Shown here: positions 8,741 through 18,149 of the stretch, piece by piece
Layout of the letters: each line of letters opens with the position of its first letter
Position numbering within the stretch: the first letter of the stretch is position 1
DNA from: Chromera velia
Lineage: Eukaryota > Sar > Chromeraceae
Assembly: GCA_018398765.1 (NCBI GenBank)
Contig: JAHBMJ010001963.1
Coordinates: 5,978 to 24,337, forward strand
Direction: 5' to 3'
Length of the DNA stretch: 18,360 nucleotides
Made by a program: the position numbers and the translations under genes
Notes under the pieces: generated by a model
Database searches by the model: none
Told to the model about the DNA's origin: nothing
Seen by the model: the letters and a program-made list of their open reading frames with translations, nothing else

Positions 8741-8888
8741 GAGTGCCTCTGGGGGCTATTTAGGGGTCGCTAATTGATGCACACCATCGGGGGCTTGGGC
8801 ATGTCTAAGTTGTGTGCTGCCATGGGGCGGGAGCCACGGAAGCGAAGTATGCTTTTCGGGACCGCGCGCACGTCGTATGCATGTGGAA

Positions 8889-8981
8889 CTCCGTGCGAGT
8901 TACTTGAGGGGCACGCATGCGCAAAGTAATTAAGGCTCCGGCATGTGCGGTCGCGGCTCCGTGCGAGTTGCTTGAGGGGCA
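8889..8981. repeat. 25-nt direct repeats 68 bp apart
   Basis: CTCCGTGCGAGTT(A/G)CTTGAG followed by GGGCA at 8889-8913 and 8957-8981, one mismatch. Confidence 0.92.
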
Positions 8982-9218
8982 TATCTTGGAACTCGGGCGA
9001 CACCGACCGTGACGGAGACAGAACCGATTCCCCCCCCCAAAAATGAAAAAATGCGTTATGCGAGTGCGCGTGCGATCTCAGGGCCTCTCGGCTGATCTCA
9101 GCAGAGCTGAGCTGCCCCCCGAGGCGACGCTTATACGCATGCAATATCACGGCGGAGGAAGGATGGAGGAAGGTCAGGCACCACATGCATGCCTCAACGG
9201 AAGTGCATGATTGGATTC

Positions 9219-9228
9219 TATATATATA
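9219..9228 (+). promoter_or_regulatory. Possible TATA element of the START-domain gene
   Basis: TATATATATA lies 185 bp upstream of the ATG at 9413, in otherwise GC-balanced sequence. No initiator was identified, so the transcription start is not placed. Confidence 0.3.
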
Positions 9229-9412
9229 CTTGTACGTCATAGCAAACTTCTACAAATCGTTCTGGGTACGTCTGTGAAGAAACCACACCCAGTTGATCTT
9301 TAGCTGTCTTTTGCATCCCAAAATTCCGTGTGAATATACATTGAATCCACACAGTCACCTACCTCTGCCTGTTGTTGACAACGCTGAATCAAGGGAGGGA
9401 GGGGGAAAAGAG

Positions 9413-10445
9413 ATGGCGGCAACAGCGGTGGACGTTTCTTCGGGTTCCCCGATGACTTCTTATGGCGGCTTTGCTCATGTGAAGGCTCAGATACAGAAAT
9501 GGACCCAACAGTTGGACTCCGTGTCCTTTCTGAAACAGTCGGGAGCCCACGAGGACGCGTCGAGGGAGCTGGAGGATTTGACGAGGTCTGTGGAAGTGTT
9601 CTTCGACACCGAGGTGGCAGAGAGCAACTACGTGGGTGCGGTGATGGACGAGGACGTGGAATTCGATGGACCCGTTGCGCCCTCTGGGTTCCTCTGTTCT
9701 TCCTGCGTTCCCAAGAAAGGAAAGAGCGGAGGTCCCCACAGTCAGGGGACCAAACAGCGAAACGCAATGATGGAGGTAGGTCAGGCAATTCTAATAATTG
9801 CCTGTCCTTCTTCGGCACATGCGGGTAGCCCCTTTTCACCCATCTACGGGCAGACATGCACGTACGTGCGCCTGTCACCAAACCTCGAAGCCAAGCTGAC
9901 ACCTTCTTGCCTTTCCTGTTCCCCTGCCTCAGTGACTCCACGACTGTCTGATTGACAGACTGAACGACCGTTTGCCCCCTTCCTTGTTTGTCTGCTGGCT
10001 CGTAATTTACTGTCATTTTCTATTTTTCTTCTTCGCTTTGCATCTGTCAGCTTGTCCGTCTACATTCCCTTCATACCCATGACACGTGCCTCTCTTCCTG
10101 TCAGTCGATCGAAGGAATGGGAGAGGTGACGTCATGCACATGCGGCCCCTCCTCACCTCCCAACAAAACTTCTGGTCCTCTCGGTGGGACGCCTTTCTGT
10201 GTATGAGAAATCCATGGCCTCCATTTATTCCTTTAATGAAACTATCCCTTCTGCCTGCAGGACGAGGAGACACTGCAGCTCCTCTCCCAGTTCTGCATTC
10301 GGTGAGTCAGTCAATCAGTCGGTCAGTCAGTCAGTCAGTCAGGCAGTCAGGCAGTCAGACAGTCAGGCATTCAGGCAGTCAGGCAGTCAGGCAGTCAGGC
10401 AGTCAGTCAGTCAGTCAGGCAGTGAGTCAGTGAGTCAGTGAGTCA

Positions 10446-10514
<69 letters not shown>

Positions 10515-10768
10515 TCAGTCAGGCAGGCAGGCAGGCAGTCAGGCAGTCAGTCAGTCAGTCAGGCAGACAGGCAGTCAGGCAATCAGTCAGTCAAGTCAAT
10601 CAGTCAGTCAGGCAGTCAGGCAGTCAGGCAGTCAGGCAGTCAGTCAGTCAGTCAGGCAGGCAGGCAGTCAGGCAGTCAGTCAGGCAGGCAGGCAGTCAGG
10701 CAGTCAGGCAGTCAGGCAGTCAGTCAGTCAAGTCAATCAGTCAGTCAGTCAGTCAGTCCGTCCGTCTG

Positions 10769-10799
<31 letters not shown>

Positions 10800-10904
10800 G
10801 TCTGTCTGTCTGTCTTTCTTTCTTTCTGTCTTTCTTTCTTTCTTTCTTTCTGTCTGTCTGTCTGTCTTTCTTTCTTTCTGTCTGTCTGTCTGTCTGTCTG
10901 TCTT

Positions 10905-10955
<51 letters not shown>

Positions 10956-12418
10956 TTCTTTCTTTCTTTCTTTCTTTCTGTCTGTCTTTCTTTCTTTCTT
11001 TCTTTCTGTCTGTCTGTCTGTCTGTCTGTCTGTCGGTCTTTCTTTCTTTCTTTATTTATTTATTTCTTTTTTTTGTCCTTTCATTGCTGCCTGGAAGTTT
11101 TCCCCCTCAGTTCCGACCCCCGAAAGAGTCCAGATTCATGCGTCCTCTTTCTCTCTCTCTCTCTCTCTCTCTGCATGCCCTCTCCCTCCCTCCCTGCCTG
11201 CAGACTGAATGAAAGCCCAGAGGTCCAAGAGATCCGAGCAGACGTGAGTGAGTGCGTGAGTGGAGGTACTCAAAGGGAGAAGGAGAGGGGGGAGTCGAGG
11301 GAGGGAGGCAGAGGATTCGGACAGGACAGGTGGACCGTCCGCCTTCCTCCTGGCTCTCTGTCTGTCTCTTTGCCTGCCGGCCTGCCTGCCTGCCTGCCTG
11401 CCTGCCTCTATGTATATTTGTCTGTGTGCGCGTGTTCAGTGTTGGAGAGCATTCATGTTGAAAAGGAAGGCTGTCTGTGTGCCTGCGAGAGAAACAGAGT
11501 TAGATAGAAAGGGTCAGAAGCAGAAAGGGTGGGCATGTCAATATTGCTCTTCACTTCAATTTTCAAACCTCAGACTGTCCATCTTGGCCCTGCCTGTCTC
11601 ATTTACAAATGCGCACATTCTCATCGTCTTGTGCTTCCACCGCTTTCCGCTTCTCTGCTGCAGGACTCACACATTGCAGAACTCTCAGCGGCTCCCGGGC
11701 CGTCCGTGTACAGAGCACTGAAGAGAGTGAGTCTTCCATCCGAATTAAGTGCCACCCTCCCTGTCTTTCTTTCCGTGTGCATGCCCCATGCACTCACTGC
11801 CTCAGTGTTTCCGTCGGCTTTTGTCTCTTTCTTTCTTTCTTCCTCTCTGTTCCCGTTTGTTTCTTGCTTGACCGTTGCATGTTTTTTTCTTTCGTTCACT
11901 TAATTCTCCCTCTATGTCTGACCCCCCCCCTGTCTTCATTGCCTTCTGTTGTTCTTCCTTTGACGCCGTTGGGCCCATCTGATTATCCATGCGCCTCTTT
12001 GTTTTTGTTTGTGTGTTTGTTTGTTTGTTTGTTTCTTTCGTTGTCTCTTTGCCTTAATTGCTGTCTGCCTACTTGCCTACCTGCCTGTCCCGCTTCCTGC
12101 CAGACTGTCTTTTTCAATGGCCATTGTTTTTATCATTTCTGAGAAGAGAAGAGAAGAGAAGCATCCCTGAGTTTGGGAGTCTGCCAGGGGTCGTTTCTGA
12201 CGTAGGAAGTTTCCCTTGTCCCTTTTATCTTTCCTCTATCTCTCCCTTCCTTCCTGCCTGTCTGTCTTCAGGTCTTGACTCTGGACGGCGAAGAACTGCC
12301 TCCTGAGACACCAGGGCCCAACGCAGGAGACGGAGAAGGCAACCGAAGGGGAAATGGACAGAGACGCCTCTCTGCAGAGGCCGTGAAGGCAGTCGAGAGA
12401 GTGGGCGAGAGGTCAGTC

Positions 12419-12459
<41 letters not shown>

Positions 12460-14319
12460 AGTCATTCTTTTCTTTCCGAACTTTGTTTGCTTTGTCCGTC
12501 TGGAAAAGAAAATTATTTCGTGCACTCAAGAAAGTTTGTGACTGGCCCCAACGCCTGCCGTTCTATTTTTGTGTCTCTCCGCACCCTCTTTCTTTCAAGC
12601 ACGCGCCCCCCATGAATGCAACCTTCATGAGCGTCTCCTGCATGGGCGTATCTTTTGCCCCCAAATTCATCTCATCTGTCTTTCAGCGTTGGAGGATCGA
12701 GATTGCTTGGTTGACATGAATGCAGCGAAAAAGTAAGAAGAGAGGAGAGGGTCTTTGTTTGATGATAAAATGTGAGAATCAGTTTTGACTTCCTTTTCGC
12801 TCAAATCATATTTTTCTTACCTTTCTGTAAACTTCCTCCCTCCCTCCCCTCCTGCCTCTCTGCCCGCCTGCTGCCCGACCGCTGCAGGTCCCATTCGATT
12901 GACAACACCCCCCAGACGCGCACAGGAGGTCTCACGACAGAGGGGCAGGGAACGAGCCCGGGAATCGCGTCATCTGAGGGGGTCCGCAGCCCCGAAGTGG
13001 GGGGGGGGCCGACGGTGGACGGGGCAGATGCGGAGGACGCAGAGTTCCTTCGGGGCATCGAGAGCCTGTGGGAAGAGGTGCGTGTGTCAGTTGGTTGGTT
13101 GAAACAATTGAACCATGCATGGCTTGTCTGTCCATAAGTAATGTGAAGTCTGCAAACCCCTCTCTCTTTGCTTTCGATGCGTGTTTCACTGCTTTGCAAA
13201 TTGTCCTGCGCCTCTTTTGCAAGTTTGTTTTCAAAGTGTTATCTAAACGTTGTTGAGGTCTCATTTGGCTGTTGTAAAAGCGTGCACACGCACTTTGCAG
13301 GTCCGATCCGCTTACGAGCGTGAGAAGGTGCTGCTGGCAAATGATTTGTGGCTCTCTCTGAAGAAACGAATTGCGGAGGCCCTACGGGTGGGTGAGTGCC
13401 TCCCTTGAAAGACGGACGGTCGAAATTGGGGAATCACATAAACATTCAGTTTTCCTCTCATTCTGGTTGGTTTCACACATACTCTTTCTCCTCTCACGTA
13501 ATTTACTGGGCCGGTCCATTTTTTCTGGACGGCCCAGTGCTGATTTCCTTTAGAAAAACACATTATAATCTCCACAGAAGAAAGGGAGTGATCGACGGAA
13601 GGCACATCAACTCCCGATGTTTGTCAAATAAAGTTCCCGCAGCAGCTGTTCTTCTTGACCTTGCTTTCTTTCTTTCTCTCGCTCTGTCTGTCTTTTGTTT
13701 TATTGTCTGCAGTTCCGTCGCAACAGCGCGACCCACGCCAGCGTCTCCCCACAGCAACTCAGCGCCTCCATGTTCTCTCACGCACAGTCCCAGCCCCCCA
13801 ACTCAACATACAACAGGTATGTATGTATGTATGTGGGCAGGAAGGAAGGAAGGAAGGAAGGAAGGAAAAAAAGAAATTCAAAGACAGAGAGACAGACCGA
13901 AAGAAATAAAGCGTATTGATTGATCAAGATGATGATGGACAAAGGAGGATGCTGAGCTAGCTCGGTCTTTTTTTTTGTCTTCCGGCCATTCGTCCCAATT
14001 CTTCCTTCCACAAAACGAAGAGAAGAAAGATCGGCATCTTCCACTACAATCATCAGGCCATGCACAAACAGGTGAAGTCAACACAAAAAAGAAGGCCATT
14101 AAGAACTCCGAGGAATTCCCTGCATGAATTTTCAGGGTCTACTTGTATCCTTCTTGATACACGAATTAATTTACTCACTCACTCACTCACTGCCTGCCTG
14201 CTTGCCTGTGAATGCAGACTCGTAAACCTTCTTCACCAGTACGAGAAGGACACTCTGATCAAGGAACTCGAGTGAGTCAGTGAGCCTGTTCTTCTCTCTG
14301 TATGTGTGGGTGTGTGTGG

Positions 14320-14350
<31 letters not shown>

Positions 14351-16065
14351 TGTTTGACTGTAGGTTGGCGAATGAAGTGGCAGTACGTGAGCAGTGACTG
14401 GGAGAGTGGTTCTGATTTTGTTCGAGAATGACACGGCAGGAATTGGTTGGTTCTCTCATCTTGCGTCATTCCGGTCTCAAAGGTCCTTCCAAGACTCTCT
14501 CTCTCTCTCTCTCTCTGCGTTGTTGTTTTTTTCTCTGGGGGTTCTTTCTTGTCCTTTTCTTTTTGTCTTCAAAGTTCAAAAAGAACACAAAGTTCTTTTT
14601 GTTTTTTCTATTTCAGGGTGAAGGCCAAGTGGGCAGCGGACGCGTTTGCGGTGCTCTCGGAGGGAACTGAAGGGTGGGATTACGTCAAGCACAAGTGAGT
14701 GAGTGAGTGAAGTGAGACAGTGAGAGAGGGAGAGCATGGGGTTTGTGTGTTTTGGTTTGGTGTGCCTTGCGTGTTTAATTTAATTTGCTATACAAGGATC
14801 GTGTCGAGTGGAAGGAGGGCGTGTGAGTGGCTGCATGCCCAAGGGAAAAAAGGACAAACGCATCAATCAATCGAGTCAGTCAGATAGTGCATGACCACAA
14901 TTAAGTCGATCATCTAATTAACACAATTAAGTGAACAGAATTAAGTGCATGAACACTAGTCGTCTTTGGATTCGGAAAATAATAAAATAAGAAGGAAGAC
15001 CAGCGAGCTTTTCACACAGCAGACACAGGCGGGGAAAGGAGGAAAGAACGCAGCGTCCTTTTGTCAAGAGACGCAGACAGCCAAACACACACACACACAC
15101 ACACACACACAGCGCGCGCGAGACAGACTACACATGATGCGTCTGATCCATTTCTGTGTTTGCCAACCTGACTTCCTTCACATATGCAGGACACATGAGT
15201 TCTGGAGCAAGAAGCTGCCCGACGGGACCTACATTTTCAGGTAGGTGCGTGCGTGGACGTTCGCTGTTTGATCAGTTCACTGACCCAATGACTTCAGTTG
15301 AGAAAAGAATATTTTCACTCACTCAGACTGTGACAGGTCTCGGACACAACTGCATGGCTTTTTTGTGCACGCATGCATGCTTGTCCTCAAATCAGCTCGA
15401 AGGAAACTCCGAAGTCAAGAAAGAAATTTGTTGTATCGTCGATCCAACATGCACAAGCAGTGTCGGAGTTTGTCTCGGACGCTCACGACTTTGAGTTCTA
15501 TCCTTGGTCTGCGTGATCGCCAAGACGTGATTTGTTTGTCGAGTCATTCTGTCTGTCTGCCTGTCTACACGTGATTTGTTTGTCGAGTCATTCTGTCTTT
15601 CTGCCTGTCTACAGATTTGTTTGTCGAGTCATTCTGTCTGTCTGCCTGTCTACAGGTGCGAGGGTGTTATGGACCAGCCCGTCTTCAAGATCGTATCCGC
15701 ATTCATTTTCATGCATACATTTTTGTACATACATACATACATACATACATACATACATAAAAAGAGTTCTGTATGAAAACGAATGCATGCAGGTGCGAGG
15801 GTGTGATGGACCAGCCCGTCTTCAACATCGTGTCCATCCTCGTGGAGGGGGACCAGCACCCTACTTGGTGCCCTTTCCTGGAGGTAGGCAGGCACGCAGG
15901 CAGTGCATCCTGTTTTTCTGTCGGAGTGCTTCAATACATACTGGGCGGGCGGCTTTCCCCATGCACTGAATGTTTTTCCGGCGTTCAGATGTTCAGGCCT
16001 CTGTCCCAAGTCAGGAAAGATCCACGCACCCTTTCACACAGACATACACAAAGACGGAGACAGAC

Positions 16066-16124
<59 letters not shown>

Positions 16125-16135
16125 AAGAGAGCAAA

Positions 16136-16186
<51 letters not shown>

Positions 16187-17132
16187 GAAAGGGAGAGAGA
16201 GAAGGAGAGGTGTGTGTTGTCATGCAGGATGGCAAATACAGACGACGGCAGTGACACGCTCTCACAAACCCACACACTGACTTTCTAGGTGACCCGATCG
16301 AGTCGTAGTGACCCAAAGTCTCCCCCTCCTTGAGACTAGCATCATGTATGACAATCGTTCATTTCCCTTACCCACCCTCTGACTAGCTGTGTGACTCTAT
16401 CAATGATTGATTTTGGTCACTCTCTCTCTCACTCACTCACTCACCTTCTGACTCACTGACTCACTCACTCACTCACTCACTCACTCTCTCTCTCTCTCTC
16501 AACTGTTGCTTCTTTGCAGTCGAGTCAAAATTGGGAGATTACCCGCGTCTCCCAAATCGTCCAGCACACCTACTCTCTCCCTTGGCCTTTCGATAAGGTA
16601 CTAGGAGCATGGAGGGAGGGTCACTGTGTGTGTGCGTGCGTCGATGTCATGACCGAGTTGAGTACCTCGATTCAGCTGGACTGAGTCAAGTAAAAGGCTG
16701 TATCCAAACAATCTTTTTGTGCGGCTGGCTGGATCGCTTCAGATCCTCTGAAATGGTTTGAGAGAAAGAAATCGAGTGGTGCATGCTGCAATGAATGCAT
16801 CAATCTTCCTCCCAAGCCGCGCTTGCTCACTAAACATTCGGGTAGTTGACGCACGCATTGAATTTCTCGATAATTTTTCATTTCTTCTGTATTTTTTCTC
16901 GGCGTGTGGCTGAGTGGTGCTTGGAACAGCGAAAGCTGTTTTTCAACCGTATCTGTGCCCACTCATATTGCGAGACCTTCATTTTCCACTTGACAGTCCT
17001 AAGAGTGCACATAATACATACAGCCCGAGGATTTATTTGCAAGCGCAAACTTGACCAAGAGGGGTCGATCTGTCTCACTCTCCGCTCTGTCTGCTTGCTT
17101 GGTTCTGCCCCTTCCTGCTGATTCTCTGCATG

Positions 17133-17179
<47 letters not shown>

Positions 17180-18149
17180 CCGTCTGCATGCATCCATGCA
17201 GAGATACACGAATCTTTTGGGATTCGGGGTCGACGCCCTGGACGATCCCGACAAGGAGTGCCTCATGGTGCGTTGGTGCGTGCGTCAGTGGCTGCATGCG
17301 TGGCCTGTTTGAGCCCTCTGTCTCTCATTCTGGTCGTGTGCGTGGGTATCCAGGGGGGGTTAATGGATGGGAGTTTGGGCGTTGGAAGGATGGTTTGAGT
17401 CTTCCTTCCTTTATGTGTGTTAATTCAGAAGTTTGGGGAGCTGTTCTACGGATCGCTCCAAATTTTCCAGTGTTGTCATGAATCTGGTTCGATCGGAAAA
17501 GAACGAACACATTGCAAGAGTAAAGAGAGGAAATGGCTCAAAAACAAAACGCGGAGAGCGGAGAGGGCACAAAGATTTTCCAGTGACAAATTGATTGGAA
17601 GAATAAGGGACTCTGTGTACGCACACATGATTGTGTGAGTGGGATCGACAGTTTGATTTTCTTTCATCTTCTCTTACTGCCTGCAGGTGCTTGCGAAGTC
17701 CTTGAATGAGGAAAGTCTTTTCCTCTGTAGGGACAAAGAGGTTTGTCTGTCCATGTGTCTGTTCGTGCGTCTTCTTTTGTTGTGCTACGGTCTGTCTGCG
17801 TTCCGTTTCCCTCTGTAGCTATCTGTCTTCTGCCTGTCTGGGTCTGCGCATGCATCTGTCCCTCCCTCGCCTTTCAATCGTCTCGCTACCAGACCAAAGC
17901 CCGCTAAGTCCCTTCCGGCGCTCATATGCTTCCTTGCTTGCTTGCCTGGTTGATTCATTGATTGATTGATTAAAAGAGGAAGTGAATGCACCACTGATCC
18001 ACTGATCTGATGATCCATCCCTGCAGGTCCCAGAGATTGACCCCGCCAAGCCCAGAATGGACATCCACCTCTTCGCATTCATCATGACGCCAGACCCAAC
18101 AGGGAAACCCGCAACCAAGGTGCAGTTCTTCGCCAAATTGGACCCCAAT
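9413..18149 (+). CDS. START-domain (StAR-related lipid transfer) protein, 16 exons in window, 3' end missing
   Basis: Exons: 9413-9775, 10261-10301, 11204-11243, 11664-11726, 12272-12411, 12888-13077, 13301-13387, 13713-13816, 14218-14271, 14617-14694, 15190-15240, 15793-15883, 16520-16597, 17202-17267, 17687-17740, 18027-18149 (1623 nt, 541 residues, in phase throughout). The ATG at 9413 has G at -3 and G at +4. Residues 1-120 include a helical, coiled-coil-like stretch (HVKAQIQKWTQQLD) and a Lys/Gly-rich end. Residues 170-280 are low-complexity. From about residue 355 the protein reads as a START domain: WDYVKHK, FWSKKLPDGTYIFRCEGV, the diagnostic HPTWCPFLESS, then SLPWPFDKRYTNLLGFGVD, RMDIHLFAFIMTP and TKVQFFAKLDPN. 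START domains bind a single lipid or sterol in a hydrophobic cavity and move it between membranes; the ligand cannot be told here. The C-terminal helix should lie in exons beyond 18360. No transmembrane segment is seen, so it is probably cytosolic. Confidence 0.88.
10302..10758 (+). repeat. CAGN tetranucleotide array (CAGT/CAGG/CAGC) filling the 5' half of intron 2
   Basis: More than a hundred CAGT, CAGG and CAGC units in blocks begin directly at the intron 2 donor (GTGAGTCAGTC). A pure CAGC block lies near 10450-10510. Gln/Ser-rich translations of this stretch are artefacts. Confidence 0.95.
10759..11062 (+). repeat. CTGT/CTTT tetranucleotide array in the 3' half of intron 2
   Basis: Alternating blocks of TGTC and TTTC units immediately follow the CAGN array, then (TTTA)n and T-rich sequence. 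The exon 3 acceptor is 140 bp further on. Confidence 0.95.
12418..12456. repeat. (CT)n in intron 5
   Basis: CT dinucleotides start just after the exon 5 donor GTCAGT. Confidence 0.93.
12687..12732 (+). other. Candidate 46-nt cassette exon inside intron 5 (not in the CDS model)
   Basis: A TTTCAG acceptor (ending 12686) and a GTAAGA donor (12733) bracket 46 nt. Exons 5 and 6 join in phase without it. Including it shifts the frame and meets a stop within ten codons. It may be a poison exon or chance splice-like sites. The acceptor lacks the TGCAG preferred by this gene. Confidence 0.3.
13817..13866. repeat. (GTAT)n at the exon 8 donor, then (GGAA)n
   Basis: Four GTAT units begin at the splice donor itself. 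A GGAA array follows from 13841. Confidence 0.93.
14308..14350. repeat. (TG)n(AG)n in intron 9
   Basis: TGTGGG/TGTGTG units followed by AG dinucleotides. Confidence 0.9.
15085..15120. repeat. (AC)n(GC)n in intron 10
   Basis: AC dinucleotides grade into a short alternating GC run; both are alternating purine-pyrimidine. Confidence 0.92.
15525..15655 (+). repeat. Three tandem 44-bp repeats in intron 11, each ending in an acceptor-like tract
   Basis: Units at 15525-15568, 15569-15612 and a slightly shortened 15613-15655 share GATTTGTTTGTCGAGTCATT then CTGTCT(G/T)TCTGCCTGTCTAC. The second and third end in CTACAG, and the third abuts the duplicated exon fragment. Confidence 0.95.
15656..15698 (+). 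pseudogene. Decayed duplicate of the START exon 12 (5' half only)
   Basis: Its 43 nt match the start of exon 12 (15793-15835) with three mismatches, beginning exactly at the acceptor. It would read CEGVMDQPVFKIVS, then loses similarity. The following bases stay open to a TGA near 15775, but the sequence is AT/ACAT-rich and not START-like. The acceptor is CTACAG instead of TGCAG. Confidence 0.85.
15727..15760. repeat. (CATA)n in intron 11
   Basis: Tandem CATA units between the exon fragment and the real exon 12. Confidence 0.93.
16056..16210. repeat. Long (GA)n-rich tract in intron 12
   Basis: GA dinucleotides with CAGA and AAAG interruptions over about 150 bp. Flanking frames are Arg/Glu or Ser/Leu artefacts. 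Confidence 0.95.
16419..16500. repeat. (CTCA)n(CT)n tract before the exon 13 acceptor
   Basis: CTCA and CTGA units followed by CT dinucleotides, ending 19 bp before exon 13. It may act as an extended polypyrimidine tract. Confidence 0.9.
17132..17178. repeat. (TTGA)n in intron 13
   Basis: Eleven or so TTGA units 24 bp before exon 14. Confidence 0.95.
17429..17632 (+). other. Candidate 204-nt in-frame cassette exon in intron 14 (not in the CDS model)
   Basis: It starts after an ATTCAG acceptor with KFGELFYGSLQ and stays open for 68 codons to a GTGTGAGT donor region. It keeps phase 0 on both sides. Its Lys/Arg-rich content and its position within the START fold argue against it; exon 14 joins exon 15 directly to give a normal START strand (CLMVLAKS). 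Confidence 0.25.

Larger units (their letters stand above)
8417..9218. other. Intergenic segment with hairpins and direct repeats, no confident gene
   Basis: Holds a 7-bp hairpin (8587-8603), two abutting hairpins (8708-8740) and 25-nt direct repeats (8889-8913, 8957-8981). A minus-strand ATG frame of 156 codons (9240-8770) crosses it. It is not low-complexity but has no recognisable domain and overlaps the presumed promoter of the START gene. Confidence 0.45.

Noticed and set aside
8660-8760. tRNA-like T-loop GTTCGATT with nearby hairpins
   Set aside because: No pairing acceptor stem, D arm or anticodon arm in the right spacing; the T-arm stem is weak.
8770-9240. Minus-strand 156-codon ATG frame
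   Set aside because: No recognisable domain; the two copies of the 25-nt direct repeat within it are read in different frames, and it overlaps the likely START gene promoter. Kept only as a note.
10086-11208. Plus-strand frames with Gln/Ser repeats then Ser/Leu/Phe repeats
   Set aside because: They translate the intron 2 tetranucleotide arrays and are cut by well-placed splice sites; coding exons 2 and 3 lie at 10261-10301 and 11204-11243.
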